64,000 nucleotides of DNA from Halopiger goleimassiliensis (GTDB taxonomy: Archaea > Halobacteriota > Halobacteria > Halobacteriales > Natrialbaceae), in the NCBI RefSeq assembly GCF_000455345.1, contig NZ_HG315690.1, positions 496,001 to 560,000 of the forward strand. The letters are read 5' to 3'. How positions within the stretch are numbered: the first letter of the stretch is position 1; each line of letters starts with the position of its first letter. Positions 52,781 through 61,787 of this stretch are shown here, piece after piece. The notes under the pieces are model-generated. The model saw only the letters and a program-made list of their open reading frames with translations. It was not told the DNA's origin and did no database searches. The position numbers and the translations under genes are program-made.

Positions 52781-53470
52781 CTAATATTCGGTGCCCCGGC
52801 GGGCACGCTGGCCGTCGTCGATCGGATGCTTGACCTTCCGGACGTTCGTGACGAGGTCCGCCCGGTCCGCGAGGTACGCCGGTTCGCTGTGGCTCCCGGA
52901 CAACACCAGTTCGAGGCCGTCGGGTTTCGCGTCCAGCAGGTCGTGGACCTCGTCCTCGCTCACGAGGTCGCGGTCGGCGGCGTAGAGCACCTCGTCGAGG
53001 ATCAGCATGTGCACGCCGTCCTCGGGGTCGGCGTCGAGGTCGATCGGTTCGTCGAGGTTCGCGTCGGCGGCCGCCTCGAGCAGTTCGTGGGCGCGCTCGA
53101 GGCCGGCGCGGGCCTCGGCCTCGTGTTCGGTCTCGTCGCTGCCGTCGGCCATCCCGTGCCAGCCGTAGTGGCCGAGGTTCTCGTAGCTCATCCCCGGGAG
53201 CGCCGCGATGGCGTTGTACTCGCCGCGGACGGCCTCGACGCTCGAGGCCCCGCCTTTCATGAACTGGAGCACGTGGACGCGGAAGCCGTGGCCGGCCGCG
53301 CGCATCCCCATGCCGAGCGTGGCCGTCGTCTTGCCCTTCCCGTCGCCCCACCAGACCTGGACGCGGCCGAACTCTTCGGGCGCGGACGGCTCGATGGGCT
53401 GAGCGTCGGGCGTTCGTCCCTCTCCGGGCGTGTTCTCGACGACGGATTCTGGCGTCGGGTCCTCGCTCAT
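52781..53470 (-). CDS. Cob(I)yrinic acid a,c-diamide adenosyltransferase (CobO/CobA type)
   Basis: A 229-residue enzyme that should attach the adenosyl group to the corrinoid cobalt. The P-loop GDGKGKTT (42-49) is the CobA/BtuR variant, followed by ALGMGMRAAGHGFRVHVLQFMKG-like and HMLILDEVLYAADRDLV (Walker B). Acidic N-terminus of about 35 residues is probably a disordered extension. ATG at 53470 chosen (MSEDPTPES). It pairs functionally with cbiP at 47404. Confidence 0.92.
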   Translation of the reverse strand: MSEDPTPESVVENTPGEGRTPDAQPIEPSAPEEFGRVQVWWGDGKGKTTATLGMGMRAAGHGFRVHVLQFMKGGASSVEAVRGEYNAIAALPGMSYENLGHYGWHGMADGSDETEHEAEARAGLERAHELLEAAADANLDEPIDLDADPEDGVHMLILDEVLYAADRDLVSEDEVHDLLDAKPDGLELVLSGSHSEPAYLADRADLVTNVRKVKHPIDDGQRARRGTEY

Positions 53471-53588
53471 ACGCCCATCCTCGGACCGATCAACCATGTA
53501 GCTTCCCCGTTCGCTCGTCAACCCACTCACCGTGATGACACTAACCAAACTCCTCTTGAGGCTTCGCTCCTAACGTGTTCGCATCTAT

Positions 53589-53951
53589 ATGTCTCTAGAG
53601 CTGTCGTCCGACGACGCACCCGATCTCGAGACGATCGTCGGCGTCCTCCACGACGACGGCTGTCGGCGGATCGTCGCCGTTCTCGAGGAACCGAAAACCG
53701 CCGACGAGATCGCCAAGGCGGCGGACCTCCCGCCCTCGACGACTTACCGCAAACTGGATCGGCTCACCGAAGCGTCGCTGGTCACTGAGGCGATCGGCAG
53801 CCAACAACGGAACCGGCAAAAGGCCCAATACGTCGGCAACTTCGATCGGATTACGATCGACTTCGACGAGAACAAAAATCTGCAAGCAGACGTGAGTCGT
53901 TCGTCGAATCGTGCGACCATCCTCTGGTCGAAAAATGACGGAAACTCGTAA
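53589..53951 (+). CDS. Winged-helix DNA-binding protein
   Basis: A 120-residue protein: DLETIVGVLHDDGCRRIVAVLEEP, TADEIAKAADLPPSTTYRKLDRL (HTH) and ASLVTEAIGSQQRNRQKAQYVGNF form an ArsR/MarR-type winged helix, followed by strand-rich ITIDFDENKNLQADV. Such short proteins are common haloarchaeal regulators. ATG 53589. It is at the left edge of a patch with lower GC. Confidence 0.85.
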   Translation: MSLELSSDDAPDLETIVGVLHDDGCRRIVAVLEEPKTADEIAKAADLPPSTTYRKLDRLTEASLVTEAIGSQQRNRQKAQYVGNFDRITIDFDENKNLQADVSRSSNRATILWSKNDGNS

Positions 53952-54077
53952 GGTTCGGCCCGTCTCTTCGGAACCGATCCGGTGATCGACAATCAGCGAT
54001 CCCCGCAGCCGGAATCGATACGAAAGACGGTACCTGAGTACCACGGCTGGGTGAGTCGACCACGTTCTGAGACAGTA

Positions 54078-55082
54078 TCAGGAGTGCTTCTGTAGCGTTT
54101 CGACCGCTGTCCGGCGAACAGACGGATCGGAGTCCTCGGCTAACTGCTGCAGGAGAGCCACGGCGGATCCGGACGGCACGTTTCCGAGGGCGGTCGCAGC
54201 AGCGTTTCGGACGTCAGCATCCGGATCGGTTGCTGCCGGCTGGAGTGCTCTCGCAACGGCGTCGCGCTTCCGCTCGCTTTCCAATTCAAGATTGCCGAGA
54301 ATCAGCGTGGCGTGGACTTGAATCGGGGAACGATCCGCTCGAACGAAGCCCTTGAATAGACTCGCGTGTTGCAACGGCAGACGGCCGTGATCTCGAGAGA
54401 TCCAGACGAGCGATTCGAGACTATCTTCCGTCGTTCCGTCACTACCGGACGTAACCTGCTGTACGAGTGTCTCGTAGATCGCCTCGGGGCTTGCCGAACT
54501 GTATTTAATCGCTTTTCCAGGTGTGTTTCGGAGGATATTCGAGGTGGCCTTCAACGCGGCTTCGTTCGCTCTCTCGTGTCGATGACCGATGTTCTCAAGG
54601 GCGAAGTCGATCCGTTCGACCGATGGATTTCTCACGAGTTGCTCTAGCTCTTTCGTTACTCTCACGTCGTTCTTCGCTAGGTATCTGCCGTGCAGATTCG
54701 GAACACCCGCTAGTACCACTGCTGACAGTATCATTGCCGAATTGGCCGTCACATCCCACACGCTGTCGGCCAGTACCACGGCGATGTTCAGTAGAATCAA
54801 CAACACAACCAGGAGTGAGAGATAACTCAATGGTCCATACAGCCGTTTCACTCTCCCACGCCATCCCAGTTCCTTCGACTCCTGGTACCCGCGGCCGAGA
54901 TATTTCCCCGAGAAGTACCCGAAAATACCCATCGGACTGCCGATGACGACACTAGTTCCACCGGATTCCCGTTTCCTCACGTCGTATCTAGCTATTTTTC
55001 CCTCGTAAATGTGGTCTCTAATGTTGTCGACGTGCCAGCGATAGATTCCCTTCACCATTGGTAAATTCCCGTTCAGCAACAT
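54078..55082 (-). CDS. Membrane-anchored HEAT-repeat protein
   Basis: A 334-residue protein. Two hydrophobic segments (about 87-106 and 114-132, LSYLSLLVVLLILLNIAVVL and SAMILSAVVLAGVPN) lie after a positively charged, presumably cytoplasmic N-terminal region. C-terminal residues 250-330 contain two HEAT-like repeats (DPDADVRNAAATALGNVP, DSDPSVRRTAVETL). The codon and base composition are less GC-rich than neighbours. A separate, overlapping frame just upstream (55018-55224) encodes a membrane-span-like N-terminus, so the gene may have been truncated or frameshifted. Function unknown. Confidence 0.7.
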   Translation of the reverse strand: MLLNGNLPMVKGIYRWHVDNIRDHIYEGKIARYDVRKRESGGTSVVIGSPMGIFGYFSGKYLGRGYQESKELGWRGRVKRLYGPLSYLSLLVVLLILLNIAVVLADSVWDVTANSAMILSAVVLAGVPNLHGRYLAKNDVRVTKELEQLVRNPSVERIDFALENIGHRHERANEAALKATSNILRNTPGKAIKYSSASPEAIYETLVQQVTSGSDGTTEDSLESLVWISRDHGRLPLQHASLFKGFVRADRSPIQVHATLILGNLELESERKRDAVARALQPAATDPDADVRNAAATALGNVPSGSAVALLQQLAEDSDPSVRRTAVETLQKHS

Positions 55083-55224
55083 GATGTTGCTCCAGCAGGT
55101 ATATTACGATTGTGGCAGTTCCCCCCGCAACGAGCGAACGATACAAACCGGGACGAACCTGCCTTCGTACGCCATTCGATCGGAGCAGAATCCATCGATA
55201 GAAGGGATCGAACCAGTCGATCAA
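55018..55224 (-). pseudogene. Possible displaced N-terminus of the HEAT-repeat protein
   Basis: A frame starting TTG at 55224 (no ATG or GTG) encodes IDWFDPFYRWILLRSNGV..GLYRSLVAGGTATIVIYLLE, a basic helix plus membrane-span-like segment. It overlaps the HEAT-repeat gene by 65 bases in another frame. A one-base frameshift near 55080 would fuse it to that protein. Alternatively it is random. Confidence 0.3.
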
Positions 55225-55358
55225 AACGATCCTGCAGCGCCGGTTCAGTACGACGGTCGTCCGTCAGCGGCCCCCGAGTAAACTCGTCGGCTTCACCACC
55301 GGATGGATCCAGCCTCGATGGACTGTGTATACCGACGGCAGGGGATCGGCGACCGGGG

Positions 55359-56117
55359 CTACTGCGCCAGGTAGCCCCCTTCCACGGGTAGCGTCACGCC
55401 GGTCACCCTCGAGGAGAGCTCCGAGCCGAGAAAGAGCACGGCGTTCGCGACTTCCTCGGGCTCGGCGAGCCCGGGCATGGGTTCGGTCTCCTCGAACTGA
55501 GCCTCCATCTCGGGGTTCTCCTCGATGGTCCGTTCGATCATCTCCGTCCGGACGATTCCCGGCGCGACCGCGTTGGCGCGGATCCCGTCCTCGGCGTACT
55601 CGATGGCGGCGTACCTGGTGAGTTGGCCGACGGCCGCCTTGGCCGCCCCGTAGCCGCTGTAGTTGGGGACGGCTACCTCGCCGGCGATAGAGGAGGCGCT
55701 GACGATCGACCCGCCGCCGTCGGCCAGCATGGCCTCGATGCCGTACTTCAGGCCGTACCAGACGCCCTTCAGGTTCACGTCGACCACGCGCTCGAACGCC
55801 TCGTCGTCGTACTCGTGCAATCGGTCGACCGGCCCCTCGATCGCGGCGTTGTTGTAGAGCACGTCGATGCCGCCGAACTCCTCGACGGCCGTCTCGATCG
55901 CCCCTTGGACATCGTCCGGATCCGAGACGTCCGTCTCGACGAACGTCGCCTCGCCGCCGCCGTCGGCGATCCGCGAGACGGTTTCCTCGCCGCCCTCCGC
56001 GTCGACGTCGGCCACGACTACCGACGCGCCGTGTTCGGCGAAGGTAGTCGCCGTCTCTCGACCGATACCTGACGCTGCGCCCGTGATGACCGCGACGCGA
56101 TCCTCGACGAGTCCCAT
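55359..56117 (-). CDS. Short-chain dehydrogenase/reductase
   Basis: A 252-residue SDR: TGAASGIG (cofactor loop), DVSDPDDV, NNAAIEGP, the catalytic Ser in SIVSASSIAG and YGAAK (Tyr-x3-Lys), and PG in VAPGIVRTEM. Asp at the end of beta-2 (VVADVDAEG) suggests NAD preference. Classical length. Substrate cannot be told; many haloarchaeal copies act on alcohols or sugars. ATG at 56117 preferred over longer in-frame starts. Confidence 0.93.
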   Translation of the reverse strand: MGLVEDRVAVITGAASGIGRETATTFAEHGASVVVADVDAEGGEETVSRIADGGGEATFVETDVSDPDDVQGAIETAVEEFGGIDVLYNNAAIEGPVDRLHEYDDEAFERVVDVNLKGVWYGLKYGIEAMLADGGGSIVSASSIAGEVAVPNYSGYGAAKAAVGQLTRYAAIEYAEDGIRANAVAPGIVRTEMIERTIEENPEMEAQFEETEPMPGLAEPEEVANAVLFLGSELSSRVTGVTLPVEGGYLAQ

Positions 56118-56286
56118 TGTCGGACCCTCCACACCCCCACGGATAGGGGTTCGGGTTGAGACCGGTCCCCGCGAGGAGACGCGGGTCGCCGAGCCGACAA
56201 AGCCGACGATTCGGTGGGTCGGAGACCGGGACGCGCCGGTTCGATGCGTCCGACACCGAGTCACCGGGCGATGAACCGGCGTCGGG

Positions 56287-57507
56287 CTACTGACCGACGG
56301 TGTCGGCGTCCGCGGGTCCCTGACCGTCGAACTGGTCGACGAACGCGTCGAGCCGATCCGGATTCGACGCGCCCGGGAGGTCTCGATCCGCGGTCGAACA
56401 GGGGGCGTCGACGCCGAGTTCCCTGCAGACGTGATCGGCCGCCACCTCGGCCATCTTCCGGTAGGTCGTCAGCTTGCCGCCGACGACGCTGACGAAGTTG
56501 TCGACCCCCTCGTCGGCGTGATCGAGCACGAAGAACCCCCGCGAGATGCCGCGGCCGCCGCGTGCCGCCTCGTCGGGCGCGTACAGCGGTCGGACGCCCC
56601 ACCACGTGCGCCGGCGGGGCGCGTCGGCGACCGGCGGAAGCATCGTCGCACACTCTCGAATCGTCTCCTCGAGCTCCCAGTCGGCGGTCTCGTACGCCTC
56701 GGGGTCGTCGACCGGGACGCTCGTCGTCCCCAGCACGACCGCCTCGGCGTGGGGGACCACGATGTCACCGTCGGCGGGCTCCCGGCACCGGTTGAGCACC
56801 GGCTCGAGCCCGTCGTACTCGACGGCGATCATGACCCCGCGGGTCGGCCGCATCTCGACTGACACGTCGGCGAGCGCGGCCGTCTTCTCCGCGTACGGGC
56901 CGGTCGCGTTGACGACGTACGTCGGCTCGACGGTCTCGCTTGCGTCGCCGCCGAGTTCGACCGTAGCGATCCGCCCGCCCTTACGAGTCATCGACTCCAC
57001 GGGCGCGTCCGGTAGCACGCGAGCACCGTGATCGCGGGCGTCCGCGGCGTTGGCCGCGACGAGTCGCGACGGGAAAACGACGGCGTCGGGGACCCGCATC
57101 GCCCGCTCGACGTCCTCGCTGAGCCCCGGGACCCCGCGACGCGCGTCGTCCACGTCGACGATTTCGACCGGAATCCCGCGTTCCTCACAGGCGACGCGCT
57201 TCGCGTCGAAGTAGTCCGGATCGTCCGCGGTCAACTGGACGAAGAGCCCGCCGGTATCGCGGACGCACGCGCCGGCGACGTCCCTGAGCGTGCGGTTTTC
57301 CTCGAGACACTCGGTCGCGCCGACCGGATCGGACTCGGCGTAGCGTGCGCCGCTGTGGAGCAAGCCGTGCGATCGACCCGACGCGCCCGCGGCGAGGCCG
57401 TCGCGGTCCACGAGCGTCACGTCGACCCCGCGGAGGGCGAGGTCGCGCGTGATTCCCGCGCCGGTCGCGCCGCCGCCGATCACGAGAACCGACGTCTGAT
57501 TCGGCAT
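56287..57507 (-). CDS. FAD-dependent oxidoreductase of the GlpA/GlpD (glycerol-3-phosphate dehydrogenase) family
   Basis: A 406-residue flavoprotein: VIGGGATGAGITRDLALRG (FAD-binding Rossmann), SHGLLHSGARY, and SVVGGKLTTYRKMAEVAADHVC match GlpA/GlpD. True haloarchaeal GlpA has about 560 residues with a C-terminal BFD-type iron-sulfur domain; here it ends after the FAD domain with only about 45 further residues, so it is either a shorter paralog or truncated. Neither GlpB nor GlpC follows. Probably oxidises glycerol 3-phosphate or a related hydroxy acid at the membrane. Confidence 0.83.
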   Translation of the reverse strand: MPNQTSVLVIGGGATGAGITRDLALRGVDVTLVDRDGLAAGASGRSHGLLHSGARYAESDPVGATECLEENRTLRDVAGACVRDTGGLFVQLTADDPDYFDAKRVACEERGIPVEIVDVDDARRGVPGLSEDVERAMRVPDAVVFPSRLVAANAADARDHGARVLPDAPVESMTRKGGRIATVELGGDASETVEPTYVVNATGPYAEKTAALADVSVEMRPTRGVMIAVEYDGLEPVLNRCREPADGDIVVPHAEAVVLGTTSVPVDDPEAYETADWELEETIRECATMLPPVADAPRRRTWWGVRPLYAPDEAARGGRGISRGFFVLDHADEGVDNFVSVVGGKLTTYRKMAEVAADHVCRELGVDAPCSTADRDLPGASNPDRLDAFVDQFDGQGPADADTVGQ

Positions 57508-57628
57508 ACGATACCGACGCCGGCGAGACCTACAAGCGTTTCACCGGGGCCGGTCGGCGTCCGAACCGAGGCCGTCGATCCCGCCACCGCTATTCGTCCT
57601 GGAGTCGTTCCGAGCCGTCGTGACCCGA

Positions 57629-58714
57629 TCAGTCGTCCGCACCTGTCGCCGCCTCGCCGACGCTGTCGACGCTGACCGTCTCCCACTCGGCGTCGGTGTG
57701 GGCACCCTCCCGTTCCTTCGCGCTGGGGGCGACGCGGATGAACTCGGCCTTCTCCCGGGCCTCGGGGATCGTGTGGCCGCCACAGTAGGAGAGGCCGGAG
57801 CGGATCCCCGCGCAGAACTCGCGTACGACGTCGGCGACCGGACCCTTGTACGGCGTCAGCCCCTCGACGCCCTCGTCGGTGTCGACGTCCTCCTCCTTGT
57901 CCGACCTGTCCTCCGCGGCGGCGGTCGTCGCCATCCCGCGGGAGCGTTTGTACCGGACGCCGTCGACCTCGAGCACCTCACCGGGTGCTTCCGCGGTGCC
58001 GGCGAAGAGACTGCCCAGCATGACGGTCTCCGCGCCGGCCATCAGCGCCTTGACGGCGTCGCCGGAGGTCCGGATGCCGCCGTCGGCGATCACGGGGATG
58101 CCGAGGTCGTCGGCGGCGTCGGCACAGTCGTCGACGGCCGTCAACTGCGGGACGCCGACCCCGGCAACCTTCCGGGTCGTACAGTGCGATCCCGGCCCGA
58201 TTCCCACTTTGACGCAGTCAGCGCCGACCTCGTAGCAGTCCTCGACGCCCGCCGGCGTCGCGACGTTCCCGACCACGAGTTCGGCGTCCGGGAACTCCGA
58301 ACGGATCGTCGCAGTCGCCTCGAGCGTGCGCTCTAAGTGGCCGTGGGCGACGTCGACCACGAGCGCCGTCGCACCAGCCTCGAGGAGCGCCTCGGAGCGG
58401 GCGACGTAGTCCTCGTCGATGCCGACGGCCGCCGCGACCGGGACGCCGGCTTGCGCCGTCCGGGCGACTTCGGTCGCCTGCTTCTCGATCGTGAGGAAGC
58501 GGTGGATCGTACCGATCCCGCCGGCCTCGCCGAGCGCGATGGCCAGCTCCGCTTCGGTCACGGTGTCCATCGCCGCCGACACCAGCGGCGTCTCGAGTTC
58601 CACGTTCGGCGTGAGTCGCGTCGAGAGGTCGACGTCCCCACGGCTGTCGACGGGCGATCGCTGCGGCACGAGCAGTACGTCCCCGTAGCTCAGCCCCGTC
58701 CTGATATCGTTCAT
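57629..58714 (-). CDS. IMP dehydrogenase/GMP reductase-family protein without CBS domains
   Basis: A 361-residue TIM barrel: [71 protein letters not shown] (active-site Cys loop), [19 protein letters not shown] and [15 protein letters not shown]. It lacks the CBS pair of canonical GuaB, so it could be a GMP reductase or a CBS-less IMP dehydrogenase. An acidic insert ([16 protein letters not shown]) lies in the flap region. Start ATG 58714; a much longer frame to 60199 is antisense to the next gene and not real. Confidence 0.88.
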   Translation of the reverse strand: MNDIRTGLSYGDVLLVPQRSPVDSRGDVDLSTRLTPNVELETPLVSAAMDTVTEAELAIALGEAGGIGTIHRFLTIEKQATEVARTAQAGVPVAAAVGIDEDYVARSEALLEAGATALVVDVAHGHLERTLEATATIRSEFPDAELVVGNVATPAGVEDCYEVGADCVKVGIGPGSHCTTRKVAGVGVPQLTAVDDCADAADDLGIPVIADGGIRTSGDAVKALMAGAETVMLGSLFAGTAEAPGEVLEVDGVRYKRSRGMATTAAAEDRSDKEEDVDTDEGVEGLTPYKGPVADVVREFCAGIRSGLSYCGGHTIPEAREKAEFIRVAPSAKEREGAHTDAEWETVSVDSVGEAATGADD

Positions 58715-58906
58715 GACCCGTACGAACGACGGGACGCACGGGGATAAAGTCGTCGGGCCGACACCTCGGGCTGTCGACGGGTCGAACGCTCGCCAGTCGC
58801 CCCACGCTTTACACCTGCCCGCGTCGAACGAGAGTTCCATGGCGGATCCTGCACCCCGTCTCGAGGGACGAATAGCCAGGCACGTCGGCGGTCGGAGGCG
58901 AGACGC

Positions 58907-60337
58907 GTGACCGACACGTTCGTGGTAATCGGCGGCGACGCGGCGGGGATGTCCGCCGCGAGCAAGGCCAAGCGGGACGACCCCGACCTCGAGGTGGACG
59001 TCTTCGAGACGGGCGAGTGGGTCTCCTACGGTGCCTGCGGCCTCCCCTACTACGTCAAAGGCGAGATCCAGTCGCTCGAGGCGCTGGTCTCGGTGACGCC
59101 CGAGGAGTTCCGGGAGGAACGGGACATCGATCTCCGGACGGGCCACGAGGTGGTCGGGATCGATCCCGACGAGCGAACGGTCACCGTCGAGCGCGTCGCG
59201 GACGGGACGACCCTCGAGCAGGCGTACGATCACCTGCTGCTCGCCACCGGTGCCGAGGCGGTCGTCCCGTCGATCGAGGGCACCGATCTCGAGGGCGTCT
59301 ACACGCTGGGGTCGATGAGCGACGGGAAGGAACTGCGGGAGTACGTCGCCCGCGCCCGCGAGAAGGAGTCGTTCCAGCAACCCGATCGCGGGCCGGCCTG
59401 TCGCTACCTCGAGGACTGTGCGGGCCGCGTCGCCGTCGTCGGCGGGGGCTACGTCGGCATCGAGATGGCCGAAGCCCTCGCGGCGAACGCGTTCGAGGTG
59501 ACGCTGTTCCAGCGCGGCGAGCGCCCCCTGACGGGGTTCAGCGAGGCGACGAGCGAGGCGGTCGCCGACCACCTGCGGGAACGGGACGTGGACGTCCGCC
59601 TCGGGACCGAGGTCCGGGAGCTCGTCGCTGGCGAGGATTCGGAGACGGTAGCCGCAATCGTCACCGCCGACGAGCGGGTCCCGGTCGAGATGGTGTTGCT
59701 CGGGACCGGGGTGCGACCCAGGACGGCCCTCGCCGAGGACGCGGGAATCGACATCGGGCCGACGGGTGCGATCGCGACCGACGCCTACCGCGAGACGAAC
59801 GTCCCCGACGTCTACGCCGCCGGCGACTGCGCCGAGGCGACCCACACCGTCACCGGCGAGCCGGTCTACGCGCCGCTGGCGCTGACCGCGAACCGGCACG
59901 GCCGGGCCGTCGGCCAGACCGTCGCCGGGACCCCGAGCGAGGGCGGCACCGTCGCGGGCACGGCCGCCGTCAAGGCCTTCGAGGTCGAAGCCGCGCGAAC
60001 GGGTATCCTCGACCACGCGGAGGGCCGCGAAGCCGGCTTCGACCCGGTCACGGAGACGATCGACGCCAACTCCCGAGCCGGCTACTATCCGGAAGGTGGC
60101 ACCGTCACCGTCACGCTCACCGCCGACCGCGAGACGGGACGCCTGCTCGGGGCGAGCCTCGTCAGCGAGTACGGCGAGGGGGCGGTCCACCGCAGCCACG
60201 CGATCGTGGCAGCACTCGAGGAGTCCGCGACGGTCTTCGACCTCGAGAACTACGATCTGGCCTACGCGCCGCCGTTCAACTCGACGTGGGATTCGGTGCT
60301 CGTGGCGGCGAAGGTGCTCGCCGGGAACCTGCGATAG
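58907..60337 (+). CDS. FAD-dependent pyridine nucleotide-disulfide oxidoreductase (CoA-disulfide reductase/NADH oxidase type)
   Basis: A 476-residue flavoenzyme: VVIGGDAAGMSAASKAKR (FAD), Cys44 in SYGACGLPYYV (single redox Cys of CoA-disulfide reductase/NADH oxidase), RVAVVGGGYVGIEMAEAL (NAD(P)H), DVYAAGDCAEA, and a C-terminal dimerisation domain ending NSTWDSVLVAAKVLAGNL. Standard length. GTG start at 58907. Probably keeps cellular thiols reduced; haloarchaea use gamma-glutamylcysteine and CoA-type thiols. Divergent from the guaB-like gene. Confidence 0.92.
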   Translation: MTDTFVVIGGDAAGMSAASKAKRDDPDLEVDVFETGEWVSYGACGLPYYVKGEIQSLEALVSVTPEEFREERDIDLRTGHEVVGIDPDERTVTVERVADGTTLEQAYDHLLLATGAEAVVPSIEGTDLEGVYTLGSMSDGKELREYVARAREKESFQQPDRGPACRYLEDCAGRVAVVGGGYVGIEMAEALAANAFEVTLFQRGERPLTGFSEATSEAVADHLRERDVDVRLGTEVRELVAGEDSETVAAIVTADERVPVEMVLLGTGVRPRTALAEDAGIDIGPTGAIATDAYRETNVPDVYAAGDCAEATHTVTGEPVYAPLALTANRHGRAVGQTVAGTPSEGGTVAGTAAVKAFEVEAARTGILDHAEGREAGFDPVTETIDANSRAGYYPEGGTVTVTLTADRETGRLLGASLVSEYGEGAVHRSHAIVAALEESATVFDLENYDLAYAPPFNSTWDSVLVAAKVLAGNLR

Positions 60338-60343
60338 ACCGCC

Positions 60344-60760
60344 TCAACTCGGGCCGGCCTGCTGTTCGATCACGTCCGAGGCGTTGCTCAACTCTGCCGC
60401 CGTCATCATGAGCAGGTCGTCGAGCGTGATGATCCCGCAGAGCGATCCGTCTTCGGTGATCGGGATCCGGCGGATGCCCTCGTTGCTCATCTGCTCTACG
60501 GCCTCGTAGTGGGAGGCGCTGTCCTCGATCGTGACCGGATTCTCGGCCATCACGTCCTCGGCCGTCATATCCTGGATCGAGTCGGCGTTGCGCATCTCGA
60601 GGGCGATCGAGCGATCCGTTACGATCCCCGTCGGCTCGTCGCCGTCGGTGATGACGACGCTGCCGACCATCTGGTCGTCCATCATCTCGAGGAGTTCCTC
60701 CACGCTGGCGTCCGAACTGGCCGAGACGACGTCCGTCGTGGCGATCTCTGTCAGTGTCAT
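60344..60760 (-). CDS. CBS-pair protein
   Basis: A 138-residue protein made of two CBS motifs: VVSASSDASVEELLEMMDDQMVGSVVITDGDEP and MAENPVTIEDSASHYEAVEQMSNEGIRRIPITEDG. It should bind an adenine nucleotide and act as a small energy sensor or regulatory subunit. Its stop lies six bases from the stop of the flavoenzyme gene on the other strand. Confidence 0.93.
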   Translation of the reverse strand: MTLTEIATTDVVSASSDASVEELLEMMDDQMVGSVVITDGDEPTGIVTDRSIALEMRNADSIQDMTAEDVMAENPVTIEDSASHYEAVEQMSNEGIRRIPITEDGSLCGIITLDDLLMMTAAELSNASDVIEQQAGPS

Positions 60761-60888
60761 GCAGTGACGGCTTTGCCGACCACGGCCTAAATACGGGGGG
60801 CGGCGTTCGCATGCCCGATCGGCGTGTCTCTCGGGATCGCCTGACCGTCACTCGCGGCGACGGGTCGACGTCAGTCGCGTCGGTCCCG

Positions 60889-61107
60889 TCAGTTCCGTCT
60901 GTCGCGCCGGCGCGTGGCGACGCCCTCGAGTGCGGCCCCGCGGGTCCGGTAGCCGATCCCGATCGCGTCGCAGTCGAGACACTCCCAGCGGTACTCGCCG
61001 TCGAAGCCGCGGATCGAGACGACGGCGTCGCAGTCCGGACAGCGCTTGCGACGGCGGCGTTCGCGCACACGGTCGAGCACGTCGGCGACGGTCTGCTCGT
61101 CGGTCAT
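60889..61107 (-). CDS. Zinc-ribbon micro-protein
   Basis: A 72-residue protein: an N-terminal helix DVLDRVRERRRRKR, then CPDCDAVVSIRGFDGEYRWECLDCDAIGIGYRTRG with two CxxC knuckles. A typical haloarchaeal zinc micro-protein, probably binding nucleic acid or a protein partner. ATG 61107. Confidence 0.82.
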   Translation of the reverse strand: MTDEQTVADVLDRVRERRRRKRCPDCDAVVSIRGFDGEYRWECLDCDAIGIGYRTRGAALEGVATRRRDRRN

Positions 61108-61214
61108 TCCACTGCGGGCTGGTGATCGGTCGGTTGTAAGCCTTCCCATCCAGCGGGACGCGCTTGAAATCGGGCCTCGTCAGGTACATATCGCTCGCGA
61201 CCGTACGAACGCCC

Positions 61215-61751
61215 ATGACCGAGACCGCAACGTTCGGCGGTGGCTGCTTCTGGTGTGTCGAGGCGGCGTTCAAGGAGATCGACGGCGTCGAGTCCGTCAC
61301 CTCGGGCTACGCCGGCGGTCACGTCGAGGACCCCTCCTACCGGGAGGTCTGTACGGGCAACACGGGCCACGCCGAGGTCGTCCAGGTGGAGTACGACCCC
61401 GAAGTCCACGGCTACGAGGACATGCTCGAGGTGTTTTTCACCGTCCACGACCCGACGCAGTTGAACCGGCAGGGGCCGGACGTCGGCACGCAGTACCGGT
61501 CGATCGTCCTCACCCACGACGACGAGCAACGGGAGCTAGCCGAGGCCTACATCGAGGCACTCGAGGAAGCCGGCGGCTACGACGACGAGATCGTCACCGA
61601 AGTCGAACCCCTCGAGCGGTTCTGGCGCGCCGAGGAGAAACACCAGGACTACTTCGAGAAGAACCCCCAGGACGCCTACTGCCAGATGCACGCCCAGCCG
61701 AAGGTCGAGAAGGTCCGCGAGAAGTTCGCCGAAAACGTCAGTCGGGCCTGA
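61215..61751 (+). CDS. msrA: Peptide-methionine (S)-S-oxide reductase
   Basis: A 178-residue MsrA: FGGGCFWCVEAAF places the catalytic Cys at residue 11, then SGYAGGHVEDPSYREVCTGNTGHAEVVQVEYD and QLNRQGPDVGTQYRSIV are signature blocks. It repairs oxidised methionine in the cytoplasm with thioredoxin. ATG at 61215 gives the usual start; an upstream in-frame start adds a non-homologous tail. A TATA-like acatatcgc lies about 30 bases before the ATG. Confidence 0.95.
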   Translation: MTETATFGGGCFWCVEAAFKEIDGVESVTSGYAGGHVEDPSYREVCTGNTGHAEVVQVEYDPEVHGYEDMLEVFFTVHDPTQLNRQGPDVGTQYRSIVLTHDDEQRELAEAYIEALEEAGGYDDEIVTEVEPLERFWRAEEKHQDYFEKNPQDAYCQMHAQPKVEKVREKFAENVSRA

Positions 61752-61787
61752 GCGCGGACGGATCGACGGCTGGCCCGCATCCCGCGA

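Noticed and set aside
58715-60199. Upstream extension of the guaB-like gene on the minus strand
   Set aside because: It is antisense to the flavoenzyme gene with clear FAD and NAD motifs; the guaB-like protein has a canonical N-terminus at 58714.
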